Assembly (NCBI GenBank): GCA_001771235.1 | Contig: METF01000056.1 | Coordinates: 1 to 13,925, forward strand | Source of the DNA: Candidatus Zhuqueibacterota bacterium RBG_16_48_16 | Lineage (GTDB): Bacteria > Zhuqueibacterota > Zhuqueibacteria > Residuimicrobiales > Sediminimicrobiaceae | Length of the DNA: 13,925 bases | Reading direction: 5' to 3' | Part shown: positions 8,474 through 13,925 of the stretch, one piece after another | Layout of the letters: every line of letters begins with the position of its first letter | How positions within the stretch are numbered: the stretch's first letter is position 1 | The notes under the pieces: generated by a model | What the model saw: the letters and a program-made list of their open reading frames with translations, nothing else | Database searches by the model: none | What the model was told of the DNA's origin: nothing | Position numbers and translations under genes: made by a program

Positions 8474-9171
8474 GATGACGATTTGCCCTTTATTTTATTG
8501 TCGTGAACGTCTTCTTGTTTTACTTCCTGTTCTTCGGGAACGGCAAACAGGAATATGAGATAAGCAGCGATTCCCCATATAAAGCCTGACAACAAAGTAA
8601 ACAACACATAAGCCACCCGCACGAGAGCCACATCCAGTGACCAATAATTTGCCAAGCCACTGCAAACGCCGCCCAGCATGCGTTCCGATTTTCTGCGATA
8701 CAGCCTTTTTTGAGCGGCGGGTTTTTCACCTGCCCCGCTCTTCGGTTGTTTTGACTTTTGCACACTATAAACAATAAACCACGCACCCAGGCCAATGAGC
8801 ACTATAGACCACATAAATTCCCAGCCAAACCAGACAAACGGCCAGGCGTAATTCCACCTGAAAGGTAAGGGCCCCTTGAAGAGCATTAACAAACCAAAAC
8901 AGACGATGCCGATGCCAATGACCAGGCCGGGATTGGGCCTTCGCTTTTTCTCACTATCCGGCACGCCGATGTGCTCGGGATTTTCCGGAATGAGAATCAA
9001 AGATATGACATACGCCGTAACGCCTAATCCCCCCAGGAATGTAGCCACAAACCACAGCACCCTCACGATCATCGGATCGATGGCAAAGTAATCTGCCACT
9101 CCGCCGCAAACTCCCGCTACCATCCTATCGATTCCCGATCGATGGAGCTTTTTTACTGCCTTGTCGGGCAT
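8470..9171 (-). CDS. Tandem PspC-domain membrane protein
   Basis: Seen: 233 residues with two PspC domains. The first covers about 7-64 (GIDRMVAGVCGGVADYFAID, then VRVLWFVATFLGG and ISLILIPE). The second covers about 156-213 (SERMLGGVCSGLANYWSLD, then VRVAYVLFTLLSG and FLFAVPEE). Between them lie two further hydrophobic segments and a lysine/proline linker. Known: PspC is an inner-membrane sensor of envelope stress in the phage-shock response; two copies in one chain are less usual. GAGG (8 to 11 bases before) supports the ATG at 9171; an upstream in-frame TTG at 9183 overlaps that site and is rejected. It is joined to the LiaF-like gene by an ATGA overlap. No PspA, PspB or PspF gene is visible, so the partners are elsewhere or absent. 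Confidence 0.9.
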   Translation of the reverse strand: MPDKAVKKLHRSGIDRMVAGVCGGVADYFAIDPMIVRVLWFVATFLGGLGVTAYVISLILIPENPEHIGVPDSEKKRRPNPGLVIGIGIVCFGLLMLFKGPLPFRWNYAWPFVWFGWEFMWSIVLIGLGAWFIVYSVQKSKQPKSGAGEKPAAQKRLYRRKSERMLGGVCSGLANYWSLDVALVRVAYVLFTLLSGFIWGIAAYLIFLFAVPEEQEVKQEDVHDNKIKGKSSS

Positions 9172-9295
9172 TCTCGACCTCAAAAATATTTTGTCCCTTG
9201 AAAAACAGCTCTTGTTCTAAAATTTGTGTCGCGGGGCGAACATCGGCACCCCATAAAAACAATAGCAAAGACGAGGTATTGATTTTTTTGTTTCA

Positions 9296-10036
9296 TCATT
9301 TCTCCCGTTCAGCTTCCCCGGTCATCGGCACGAAGCGAACCGGTATGAGCGTCCGGCGCTGGATCGATCCATCTTCTTTTTTGGTCATGAGAACGATTTC
9401 CTGGAAGAAATTTCCCACCGGCGCGATCAGGCGCCCGCCTTTATTCAACTGTTCGATGAGCGCGGAAGGCACTTTGCGCGGGGCGGCGGTGACGATGATG
9501 GCATCGAAAGGCGCATACTCAGGCCATCCCTGGTAGCCGTCTCCACATAAGGTTTTGATGTTCTTATATCCCAGCCGTGCCAATCGTTCCGTTGCACCAT
9601 GGCAGAGCGGCTCCACGATCTCGATCGTGTACACCTCCCCGGCCAACTCTGCCAGGATCGCCGCCTGGTACCCGGAACCGGTGCCGATTTCGAGCACTTT
9701 CTCGTCTCCCTTTAATTCGAGCTTTTCCGTCATATAAGCGACGATGTAGGGCTGGGAAATCGTTTGATCGTGGCCGATGGGAAGCGGTGAATCATCGTAA
9801 GCCGATTTGAGCTCAGAGTCGGGGACAAATTCGTGGCGCGGAACGGTTCTCATAATTTTTAATACATGCTCATCACGGATACCTCTGTTGACCAACTGGT
9901 GGTCGACCATCTGTTGGCGCAGATGGGCGTAATTATCCATTTCGCCTTGGGTACCGGTTTTCATCTTATCGCCACTTTTCACACATGAACTCCACAAAAG
10001 GGCCATACATACACAAGTTATCATCAAGCGATGCAT
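9296..10036 (-). CDS. pcm: Protein-L-isoaspartate O-methyltransferase with an export signal
   Basis: Seen: 246 residues. The methyltransferase core holds PRHEFVP (67-72), TISQPYIVAYMTEKLEL, and the S-adenosylmethionine-binding motif VLEIGTGSGYQAAILAEL (114-131). IEIVEPL and FDAIIVTAAPRKVP follow. Known: this enzyme methylates isoaspartyl residues in damaged proteins so that they can return to aspartate. Unusual: before the core is a hydrophobic stretch (MITCVCMALLWSSC) with a cysteine at 18 in a loose lipobox, so the product may be an exported lipoprotein, whereas the classic enzyme is cytoplasmic and shorter. The tryptophan at position -3 of the lipobox makes lipidation uncertain. GCAGGAGGC lies about eleven bases before the ATG. 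It has a 316-base repeat-rich spacer upstream and seems to start its own transcript. Confidence 0.9.
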   Translation of the reverse strand: MHRLMITCVCMALLWSSCVKSGDKMKTGTQGEMDNYAHLRQQMVDHQLVNRGIRDEHVLKIMRTVPRHEFVPDSELKSAYDDSPLPIGHDQTISQPYIVAYMTEKLELKGDEKVLEIGTGSGYQAAILAELAGEVYTIEIVEPLCHGATERLARLGYKNIKTLCGDGYQGWPEYAPFDAIIVTAAPRKVPSALIEQLNKGGRLIAPVGNFFQEIVLMTKKEDGSIQRRTLIPVRFVPMTGEAEREK

Positions 10037-10083
10037 ATTTGTGAAAAGCCTCCTGCAAAAAAAACGTGACTGGTAGCAGACAT

Positions 10084-10111
10084 ATTAAACGGATTAAATG
10101 GATCAATACGG
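10084..10111. repeat. Tandem repeat of a 9-base unit (ATTAAACGG type)
   Basis: Three consecutive units: ATTAAACGG (10084-10092), ATTAAATGG (10093-10101) and ATCAATACGG (10102-10111). It lies about 50-75 bases upstream of the pcm start. Confidence 0.6.
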
Positions 10112-10186
10112 ATGTACTCTTTCGTCTTAGTATCTTAAAAGTCAATTTTCGTACAAATATGGCAAAAGGCAGATTCTGAAAAATTT

Positions 10187-10290
10187 AACCACTAATTTTC
10201 ACGAATTAAGCAAATTTCACGAATTTGTATGCCAAGACTACTCATTTTAATTCGTGTAAATTCGTGGGTAATTGGTGCAAATTCGTGGTT
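10187..10290. repeat. Intergenic inverted repeat of CACGAATT-type units
   Basis: Seen: left arm 10187-10226 and right arm 10249-10290 are inverted copies, both starting AACCAC from the outside, with two small gaps and few mismatches. Each arm is about four units of CACGAATTT spaced roughly 10-11 bases, close to one DNA turn. The spacer is 22 bases. The whole could fold into a long cruciform or RNA hairpin. It has no T-run after it on either strand, so it is not a standard terminator. Confidence 0.8.
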
Positions 10291-10352
10291 GTATTTTATC
10301 GGGTTCCGGTTTATCCGAGTTGAGTAATTATGCAAAATGTTTCGTTTTCTCA

Positions 10353-10847
10353 TCAGAAATCATATTCGAACTCGGGAAGAACAAAATCTTTGCCCACGGC
10401 GCTCAACCACTGGTCGTTCATTCTTCGCAAGCGCCTGCTGAGGATGAACGCAATATTTCGCATGAGCTTGAAGCCAAGAACAGGATTCGATTCCATCAGC
10501 CTTTCCAATTGGGCCTGTTGGAAGACAAGGACCTTGATATTGCTCTTGGCCCTGGCTGTTGCCGAGCGAGGCACATTTTCGAGGAAGGCCATTTCTCCGA
10601 AAATATGGCCGCGCCGGACCGTTTCTATCTGCGGGACAAAAAGATGTCGGCTGCCGACGATCTTTCTTTCGATAGCGACCTTGCCTTCGACCAAAAAAAA
10701 GAGGGAATTCGAAACGTCATCCTCTCCAAAAATTTTATCGTTTCTGTAAAACGTTTTTGCCTCGGCGATTTCCGCAACGGCGGCCAATTCTTCGTCGCCC
10801 AGCCTTTCCGCAAAAATGGAATCTCTCATATCATCGACTGCGCTCAT
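10353..10847 (-). CDS. Stand-alone cyclic-nucleotide-binding-domain protein without DNA-binding domain
   Basis: Seen: 164 residues from the ATG at 10847. A Crp-type cyclic-nucleotide-binding beta-roll spans about 10-120, with SLFFLVEGKVAIE and the phosphate-binding cassette HIFGEMAFLENVPRSATARA (Glu 85 and Arg 94 in place). A C-terminal helix follows (LERLMESNPVLGFKLMRNIA). The chain ends at EFEYDF, where Crp/Fnr regulators would carry a helix-turn-helix; none is present. Start: GTGAGGA lies about seven bases before 10847; the ATG at 10871 overlaps the previous gene and has no good site. It follows the secreted protein by ten bases and is probably co-translated. Inferred: it binds a cyclic nucleotide and acts through protein contact. 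The partner is unknown. Confidence 0.82.
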   Translation of the reverse strand: MSAVDDMRDSIFAERLGDEELAAVAEIAEAKTFYRNDKIFGEDDVSNSLFFLVEGKVAIERKIVGSRHLFVPQIETVRRGHIFGEMAFLENVPRSATARAKSNIKVLVFQQAQLERLMESNPVLGFKLMRNIAFILSRRLRRMNDQWLSAVGKDFVLPEFEYDF

Positions 10848-10857
10848 CGGGTGTTCC

Positions 10858-11307
10858 TCACTCATTTTCATTCTCTGGCGTCACGGTCTTGTCAATCACA
10901 CCATAAGCTCCGTTTACTCTCAGGGTATATTTTTTGGCAGGCTCGAGCCCTTTAATAAGACACTTCTCTTCGTAAGGCACAGCCATTTGGATGACGATCT
11001 TTTCCCGGTCATACCTGGCCCAGGGTGTGATATACACGCGGTTCTTTTTTATATCGATCTCAAAATGATCGAGCTGATAAGCAGGCGTCGGCAGAATGCC
11101 CTTTACGATAATTTCCAGCTCACCTTTCTTAGTCATCGCACGGGAAATCCTGACAGAATCCACACCCAGTTGAACCAGGTCTCCTTTTGCCTTCATTACG
11201 GTTTTTTTCGTCATGGCTGTCGGTTGCTCAACTCCTGGAAGAATCCCGAAATAGAGAATTGAAGTAAAAGATAATAAAACAAACAGGCATTTTATATTTT
11301 TTTTCAT
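10858..11307 (-). CDS. Small secreted protein of unknown function
   Basis: I do not recognise a family. Seen: 149 residues with a lysine-rich start and hydrophobic core (MKKNIKCLFVLLSFTSILYF), most likely a signal peptide. A basic stretch (TKKTVMKAKGDLVQLGV) follows, then alternating beta-type segments (GELEIIVKGILP, HFEIDIKKNRVYITPWARYD, EKIVIQMAVPYEE). The end KKYTLRVNGAYGVIDKTVTP resembles the last strands of an immunoglobulin-like beta-sandwich. The only cysteines are in or near residues 7 and 114. An AGGA lies about eleven bases before the ATG at 11307. The stop overlaps the approach to the cyclic-nucleotide-binding gene, so the two likely share a transcript. Inferred: a periplasmic or surface beta-sandwich protein. 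Confidence 0.72.
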   Translation of the reverse strand: MKKNIKCLFVLLSFTSILYFGILPGVEQPTAMTKKTVMKAKGDLVQLGVDSVRISRAMTKKGELEIIVKGILPTPAYQLDHFEIDIKKNRVYITPWARYDREKIVIQMAVPYEEKCLIKGLEPAKKYTLRVNGAYGVIDKTVTPENENE

Positions 11308-11365
11308 CGATGTTCTGTCCTGATTAATTCACAAATCATAGCCGTAGGGCGAAGTATCTATTCAG

Positions 11366-11511
11366 CCCACCAAACACACGAAACAAACAAAATGAATGAA
11401 GAAAAATGCCAAAGGATTCATGGTTTTCGTGTCTTTTTAATTCCCATAAAACGAGTGTACTTTTTATATGCCTGAGTTGATTCCTTTCGTTTATTTTGTG
11501 TGTTTAGTGGG
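11366..11511. repeat. Intergenic inverted repeat of CACACGAAAC-type units
   Basis: Seen: left arm 11366-11393 (CCCACCAAACACACGAAACA onward) pairs without gaps with right arm 11484-11511, 23 of 28 positions by hand count, with a 90-base spacer. Inside, ATGAAT (11392-11397) and ATTCAT (11416-11421) form a small dyad, and another ACACGAAAA unit occurs on the minus strand near 11425-11434. It lies between the Nudix stop and the start of the secreted protein. Confidence 0.75.
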
Positions 11512-11527
11512 TCAAATGGTTCCAGCG

Positions 11528-11574
11528 GCGAAGCATTCTCTTTCTTACGATGAATCATGCAAAGAATGCTTCGC
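11528..11574. repeat. Palindromic element GCGAAGCATTCT overlapping the Nudix 3' end
   Basis: Seen: GCGAAGCATTCT (11528-11539) and AGAATGCTTCGC (11563-11574) are a perfect 12-bp inverted pair with a 23-base loop; pairing continues a few bases inward with one bulge. The Nudix stop (11545-11547) is in the loop, so one arm is coding. No T-run follows on the minus strand, so it is not a classical terminator. Confidence 0.8.
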
Positions 11575-12072
11575 TCCAACTGATATTGTTATATATCTCT
11601 CAATGGCTTGCCTGTGGCTCGAAAAGGCGATATTTCCCGGCAAATTGGTTAATGGAAAAAACCGTGCATCAATCGCATCATCGCCCGGCGTCAGTGTCCC
11701 GCCGGTAATTTCCGCCGTGTAAATAACCAGAACCACGTGCGACCTGGGATCGTCGCCAGCCCCATAAACATTGAACAGCTCTTTGAGGTCCACTTCGAAT
11801 CCCGTTTCTTCCCTGGTTTCTCGAACAGCGGTCATTTGCGGGCCTTCATCATATTCGACAAAACCGGCCGGCAGGCTCCAATGACCCTTTTTAGGCTCGT
11901 ATTTTCGCTGCACCAGCAGGATCTCTCCGTCGCGGCACAGCACGACGCCGGCCGCCGGGATGGGATTTTTGTAATGAACATAGCTACATTGGTGGCACAC
12001 CCGTCGCATGCGTCCGTCGATGTGTTCATCGACCAGTTTATTACCGCAATTCGGGCAAAATAAAAATTTCAA
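11545..12072 (-). CDS. Nudix hydrolase with N-terminal zinc ribbon
   Basis: Seen: 175 residues. A zinc ribbon with four cysteines (CPNC at 6-9, CHQC at 26-29) precedes a Nudix fold. The Nudix box is complete: Gly 70, Glu 76, then RETREETGF (84-92), the metal-binding helix that cleaves nucleoside diphosphates linked to another group. The layout resembles NudC-like and ADP-ribose pyrophosphatase-like enzymes; the substrate cannot be told. No ATG is available in frame: the best start is TTG at 12072, with GGAGGA (12076-12081) only three bases away, which is tight. An out-of-frame ATG at 12076 raises the possibility of a small sequence error at the start. The last ten residues (GAKHSLHDSS) are encoded by a palindromic repeat. 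Confidence 0.9.
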   Translation of the reverse strand: MKFLFCPNCGNKLVDEHIDGRMRRVCHQCSYVHYKNPIPAAGVVLCRDGEILLVQRKYEPKKGHWSLPAGFVEYDEGPQMTAVRETREETGFEVDLKELFNVYGAGDDPRSHVVLVIYTAEITGGTLTPGDDAIDARFFPLTNLPGNIAFSSHRQAIERYITISVGAKHSLHDSS

Positions 12073-12101
12073 ACATCCTCCGACAGAAAGAACCTTTTTA
12101 G

Positions 12102-12117
12102 TATTTAAATTTAAATA
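12102..12117. promoter_or_regulatory. 16-bp perfect palindrome upstream of the Nudix gene
   Basis: TATTTAAATTTAAATA is exactly self-complementary and lies 30 bases before the Nudix start, where an operator or promoter core would be. It is pure A/T, so a chance origin is possible. Confidence 0.35.
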
Positions 12118-12135
12118 TCGGCCGTTTTATTCAAC

Positions 12136-12166
12136 TTTTTTGCATCATTTTGTTTTATGCAAAAAA
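12136..12166. terminator. Hairpin over the amidase stop codon
   Basis: TTTTTTGCAT (12136-12145) and ATGCAAAAAA (12157-12166) form a perfect 10-bp stem with an 11-base loop that includes the stop of the amidase. It may end or slow transcription of the amidase, but the stem is almost all A/T with only one GC pair run, so strength is doubtful. Confidence 0.35.
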
Positions 12167-13925
12167 TCCTCCAGCGCCTCGACAATCGCCTCGGCGCATC
12201 GATCCCGGAATTTTTTCGATGCGATCAGCATCTCCTCCTCCGGGTGCATGAGAAACGCCGGTTCTATGAGAACGGCAGGCATCCGCGTCGTCCGGCTTAT
12301 GGCCAGATTATCATAAAAGAGACCATAGTCGGGCAATTTCAATTTTTTCACCAGGCGTTGTTGAATGGTTCCGGCCAGGGTGTAACTTTGCGGGTGATAA
12401 TAATAGGTGCTCGTCCCACGGTTGGTAAAGGGATTGACGCCGTCCGGCAAGGCGTTGAAATGGAGGCTCAGAAAAATATCCGGGTCGATCAGCTCCGCTA
12501 TTTTCACCCGCGCTCTCAAAGAAAGGCCGTGTTCGCCGGAGCGGGTCTTGTAAGCTGACGCTCCTTTCCGCTGCAATTTGAGCTCAAGAGCCTTCGCCAA
12601 CGCCAGGTTGGCATCTTTTTCTTTAAGGCCGCTCGGCCCGACGGCGCCGTCATCCGGCGAATGCCCGGCATCGATCAAAACGGAAATCCCCTTTAAAGGC
12701 GAATGGGGCCAGCCGGCGATGTGAGGCGGATTCTTTATCTCAAGGATGAAACAATTTTGCTCGTCATAAAACGCCTTGTATCCCCACAGTTGTTTGCCGT
12801 TCAATAAAATCGTCAGCTTGTATACTTGCTTTGAGACTTGCTCCCAACCGATCCTTTGGATATGGGAGGCGGCCGGATCGTATCGAATCCAGTCGGTATT
12901 GGCCGTGACGCCGTAAAAGATGACTTCCAGAGACAGGGGAAAGGTATTTTGCACGACTTTAAATGGCACTCGTTCTTCGGTAAAAACCCGCACCTTCGTA
13001 TATCGTCCGCTATGCTGCGTCCGTACCAGTTTTACGGTGGTTGCCGGCAGGGGTGTGCCGGCAGGCAAAAAGCGAATGGCCGTCGAATCGATCCAGGCCT
13101 CTGCAGACCCGGCTAACCCGGCTCGGTAAAAACGTCCCTCCCTGCCGGTGATATGCAACCTGGTGCCCTGCGGCAACAGGTAATGATAACTCAAAGCCGG
13201 GCCGACACGCATATTGGCCTCATCCGCAACGATTTGAGCGACACGCGGGACGCTGTCATCGAGTATTGATAACGTGCCGGGCGCTTTGACGAAAACCGAG
13301 TCGCCGTCTCCTTTTATCAACGTAAAAGAAATGCCGAGATGTTCGCCGTGCTCGCCTTCACGGATGGTATAGAGTGCGCTGTAGCTTCCTTCATCGATGT
13401 GGGGTTTTGCAGACTGTTTTTCTCCAAAGACGGACTCTCCCCAATACCCCGGTGCAATGGCCGTCTTCTCTACCATCGGTGCATTGCTGACGAGGCTGTC
13501 TATGGAAAATACGGCCTGCACACCGGCAATGCCGCGAAAAGAGAGGTCGATCACCTCGCCGGACGAAAGCTCTAAATCGTTTTGCGGAAAAACAAAATCG
13601 GGATCGATGCCCACGGAATCCGGCACCGGAGGCGGAATCCATGGCGAGACGAAAACCGACCGGCGAATGACAGCGGTATCCGAGCCGCACACGGCCATAC
13701 AATCAAAGGTAAATTCGCCCCGATGCACGGGCAGAAACGCCAAAAACGAGCCGTTTTCATACAGATCGATTTTTTGGCGATTGATGTAAAGCGATGACCT
13801 GGGATCGGCGTGGCCAAAGATAAAAAGCGAATCGCTGGCGCCCGGCTGCAAAAAACTTCCCTCTTTGGGATAAACGACCTCCAGCTCACACTCCTGTCCT
13901 GAAAGCGAAAAAACGACCAGCAAAA
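12145..13925 (-). CDS. N-acetylmuramoyl-L-alanine amidase with SH3 and AMIN-like domains (5' end beyond the window)
   Basis: Seen: 592 residues reading in from the right edge. The first (LLVVFSLSGQECELE, counting the edge TTG as Leu) look like the end of a signal peptide, so the true start is outside. After two beta-rich domains (about 15-220) comes a bacterial SH3 domain (about 233-287, NMRVGPALSYHYLLPQGTRL). An AMIN-like region follows (about 295-398), then an Amidase_3 catalytic domain (about 412-590). The expected zinc ligands and acid are in place: His 421 in DAGHS, Glu 435 in LKEKD, His 488 in SLHFNA and Glu 554 in LIEPAF. Known: such enzymes cut the bond between muramic acid and the peptide stem, usually for cell separation; SH3 and AMIN modules hold them to the wall. 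It is followed by the Nudix gene 72 bases later. Confidence 0.93.
   Translation of the reverse strand, partial: LLVVFSLSGQECELEVVYPKEGSFLQPGASDSLFIFGHADPRSSLYINRQKIDLYENGSFLAFLPVHRGEFTFDCMAVCGSDTAVIRRSVFVSPWIPPPVPDSVGIDPDFVFPQNDLELSSGEVIDLSFRGIAGVQAVFSIDSLVSNAPMVEKTAIAPGYWGESVFGEKQSAKPHIDEGSYSALYTIREGEHGEHLGISFTLIKGDGDSVFVKAPGTLSILDDSVPRVAQIVADEANMRVGPALSYHYLLPQGTRLHITGREGRFYRAGLAGSAEAWIDSTAIRFLPAGTPLPATTVKLVRTQHSGRYTKVRVFTEERVPFKVVQNTFPLSLEVIFYGVTANTDWIRYDPAASHIQRIGWEQVSKQVYKLTILLNGKQLWGYKAFYDEQNCFILEIKNPPHIAGWPHSPLKGISVLIDAGHSPDDGAVGPSGLKEKDANLALAKALELKLQRKGASAYKTRSGEHGLSLRARVKIAELIDPDIFLSLHFNALPDGVNPFTNRGTSTYYYHPQSYTLAGTIQQRLVKKLKLPDYGLFYDNLAISRTTRMPAVLIEPAFLMHPEEEMLIASKKFRDRCAEAIVEALEDFLHKTK

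Larger units (their letters stand above)
10037..10352. other. Repeat-rich spacer between the cyclic-nucleotide-binding gene and pcm
   Basis: These 316 bases hold no gene. From left to right: the pcm ribosome binding site, a three-unit 9-base tandem repeat (10084-10111), an AT-rich stretch, and a large inverted repeat of CACGAATT units (10187-10290). The pcm promoter should lie here, but no clear -35/-10 pair was found. Confidence 0.7.

Noticed and set aside
9228..9262. GGGG...CCCC hairpin downstream of pcm as terminator
   Set aside because: The stem is about five pairs with a bulge and no T-run follows on the minus strand.
11468..11722. Plus-strand frame of 84 codons
   Set aside because: It runs through the palindromic repeat and then antisense to the Nudix gene, so it is an artefact of both.
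12687..12720. CCCCTTTAAAGGCGAATGG in the amidase, resembling CCCCTTTCAAAAGGCGAATGG at 7921-7941
   Set aside because: In the amidase this encodes SPLKG just before the catalytic domain, a usual lead-in (LKG) of this enzyme family, so shared ancestry with the intergenic sequence is not needed.
13900..13925. TTG at 13923 as the amidase start
   Set aside because: The frame stays open to the window edge and the first residues look like the end of a signal peptide, so the true start lies outside.

Overview
The window looks like a chromosomal segment of a Gram-negative bacterium of the Fibrobacteres-Chlorobi-Bacteroidetes (FCB) superphylum, most like candidate phylum KSB1 or Calditrichota. That placement is inferred from protein style. 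The signs are a PorV/PorQ-type outer-membrane protein, a very large exported protein with a FlgD/type IX-like C-terminal domain, and a TonB receptor with an N-terminal carboxypeptidase-regulatory-like domain. No rRNA, tRNA, integrase, transposase or CRISPR array was seen. All genes but one read on the minus strand.

Reading along the minus strand, the right end (13925-12145) is a cell-wall amidase cut by the window edge. Next come a zinc-ribbon Nudix hydrolase (12072-11545), a small secreted protein of unknown function (11307-10858), and closely behind it a stand-alone cyclic-nucleotide-binding-domain protein (10847-10353). An exported protein-L-isoaspartate methyltransferase follows (10036-9296), then a tightly coupled PspC-PspC / LiaF-like membrane-protein pair (9171-7964). 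The only plus-strand gene is a DUF302 protein (7521-7910), which converges on the LiaF-like gene. A 555-base gene-free region separates it from the divergent outer-membrane cluster.

That cluster (6965 to 1) consists of a TonB-dependent receptor, a secreted protein of about 1164 residues, and a PorV/PorQ protein cut by the left edge. The secreted protein reads as 1130 residues ending in an unrelated tail. A single missing base near position 865 pushes out a clear 43-residue end of its sorting domain, which is intact in the next frame and stops at 728. By family knowledge the three genes would form an outer-membrane uptake/display unit: receptor, surface cargo and secretion-linked porin-like protein.

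The most unusual content is intergenic. Three separate gaps (464-657, 10187-10290, 11366-11511) each hold a long imperfect inverted repeat built from short A-rich units (GTGAAA, CACGAATT, CACACGAAAC types). The arms are unrelated in exact sequence but share the same architecture. A fourth palindromic element (11528-11574) supplies the last ten codons of the Nudix gene, and a 9-base tandem repeat lies at 10084-10111. These are the best candidates for an undescribed dispersed element family in this genome.
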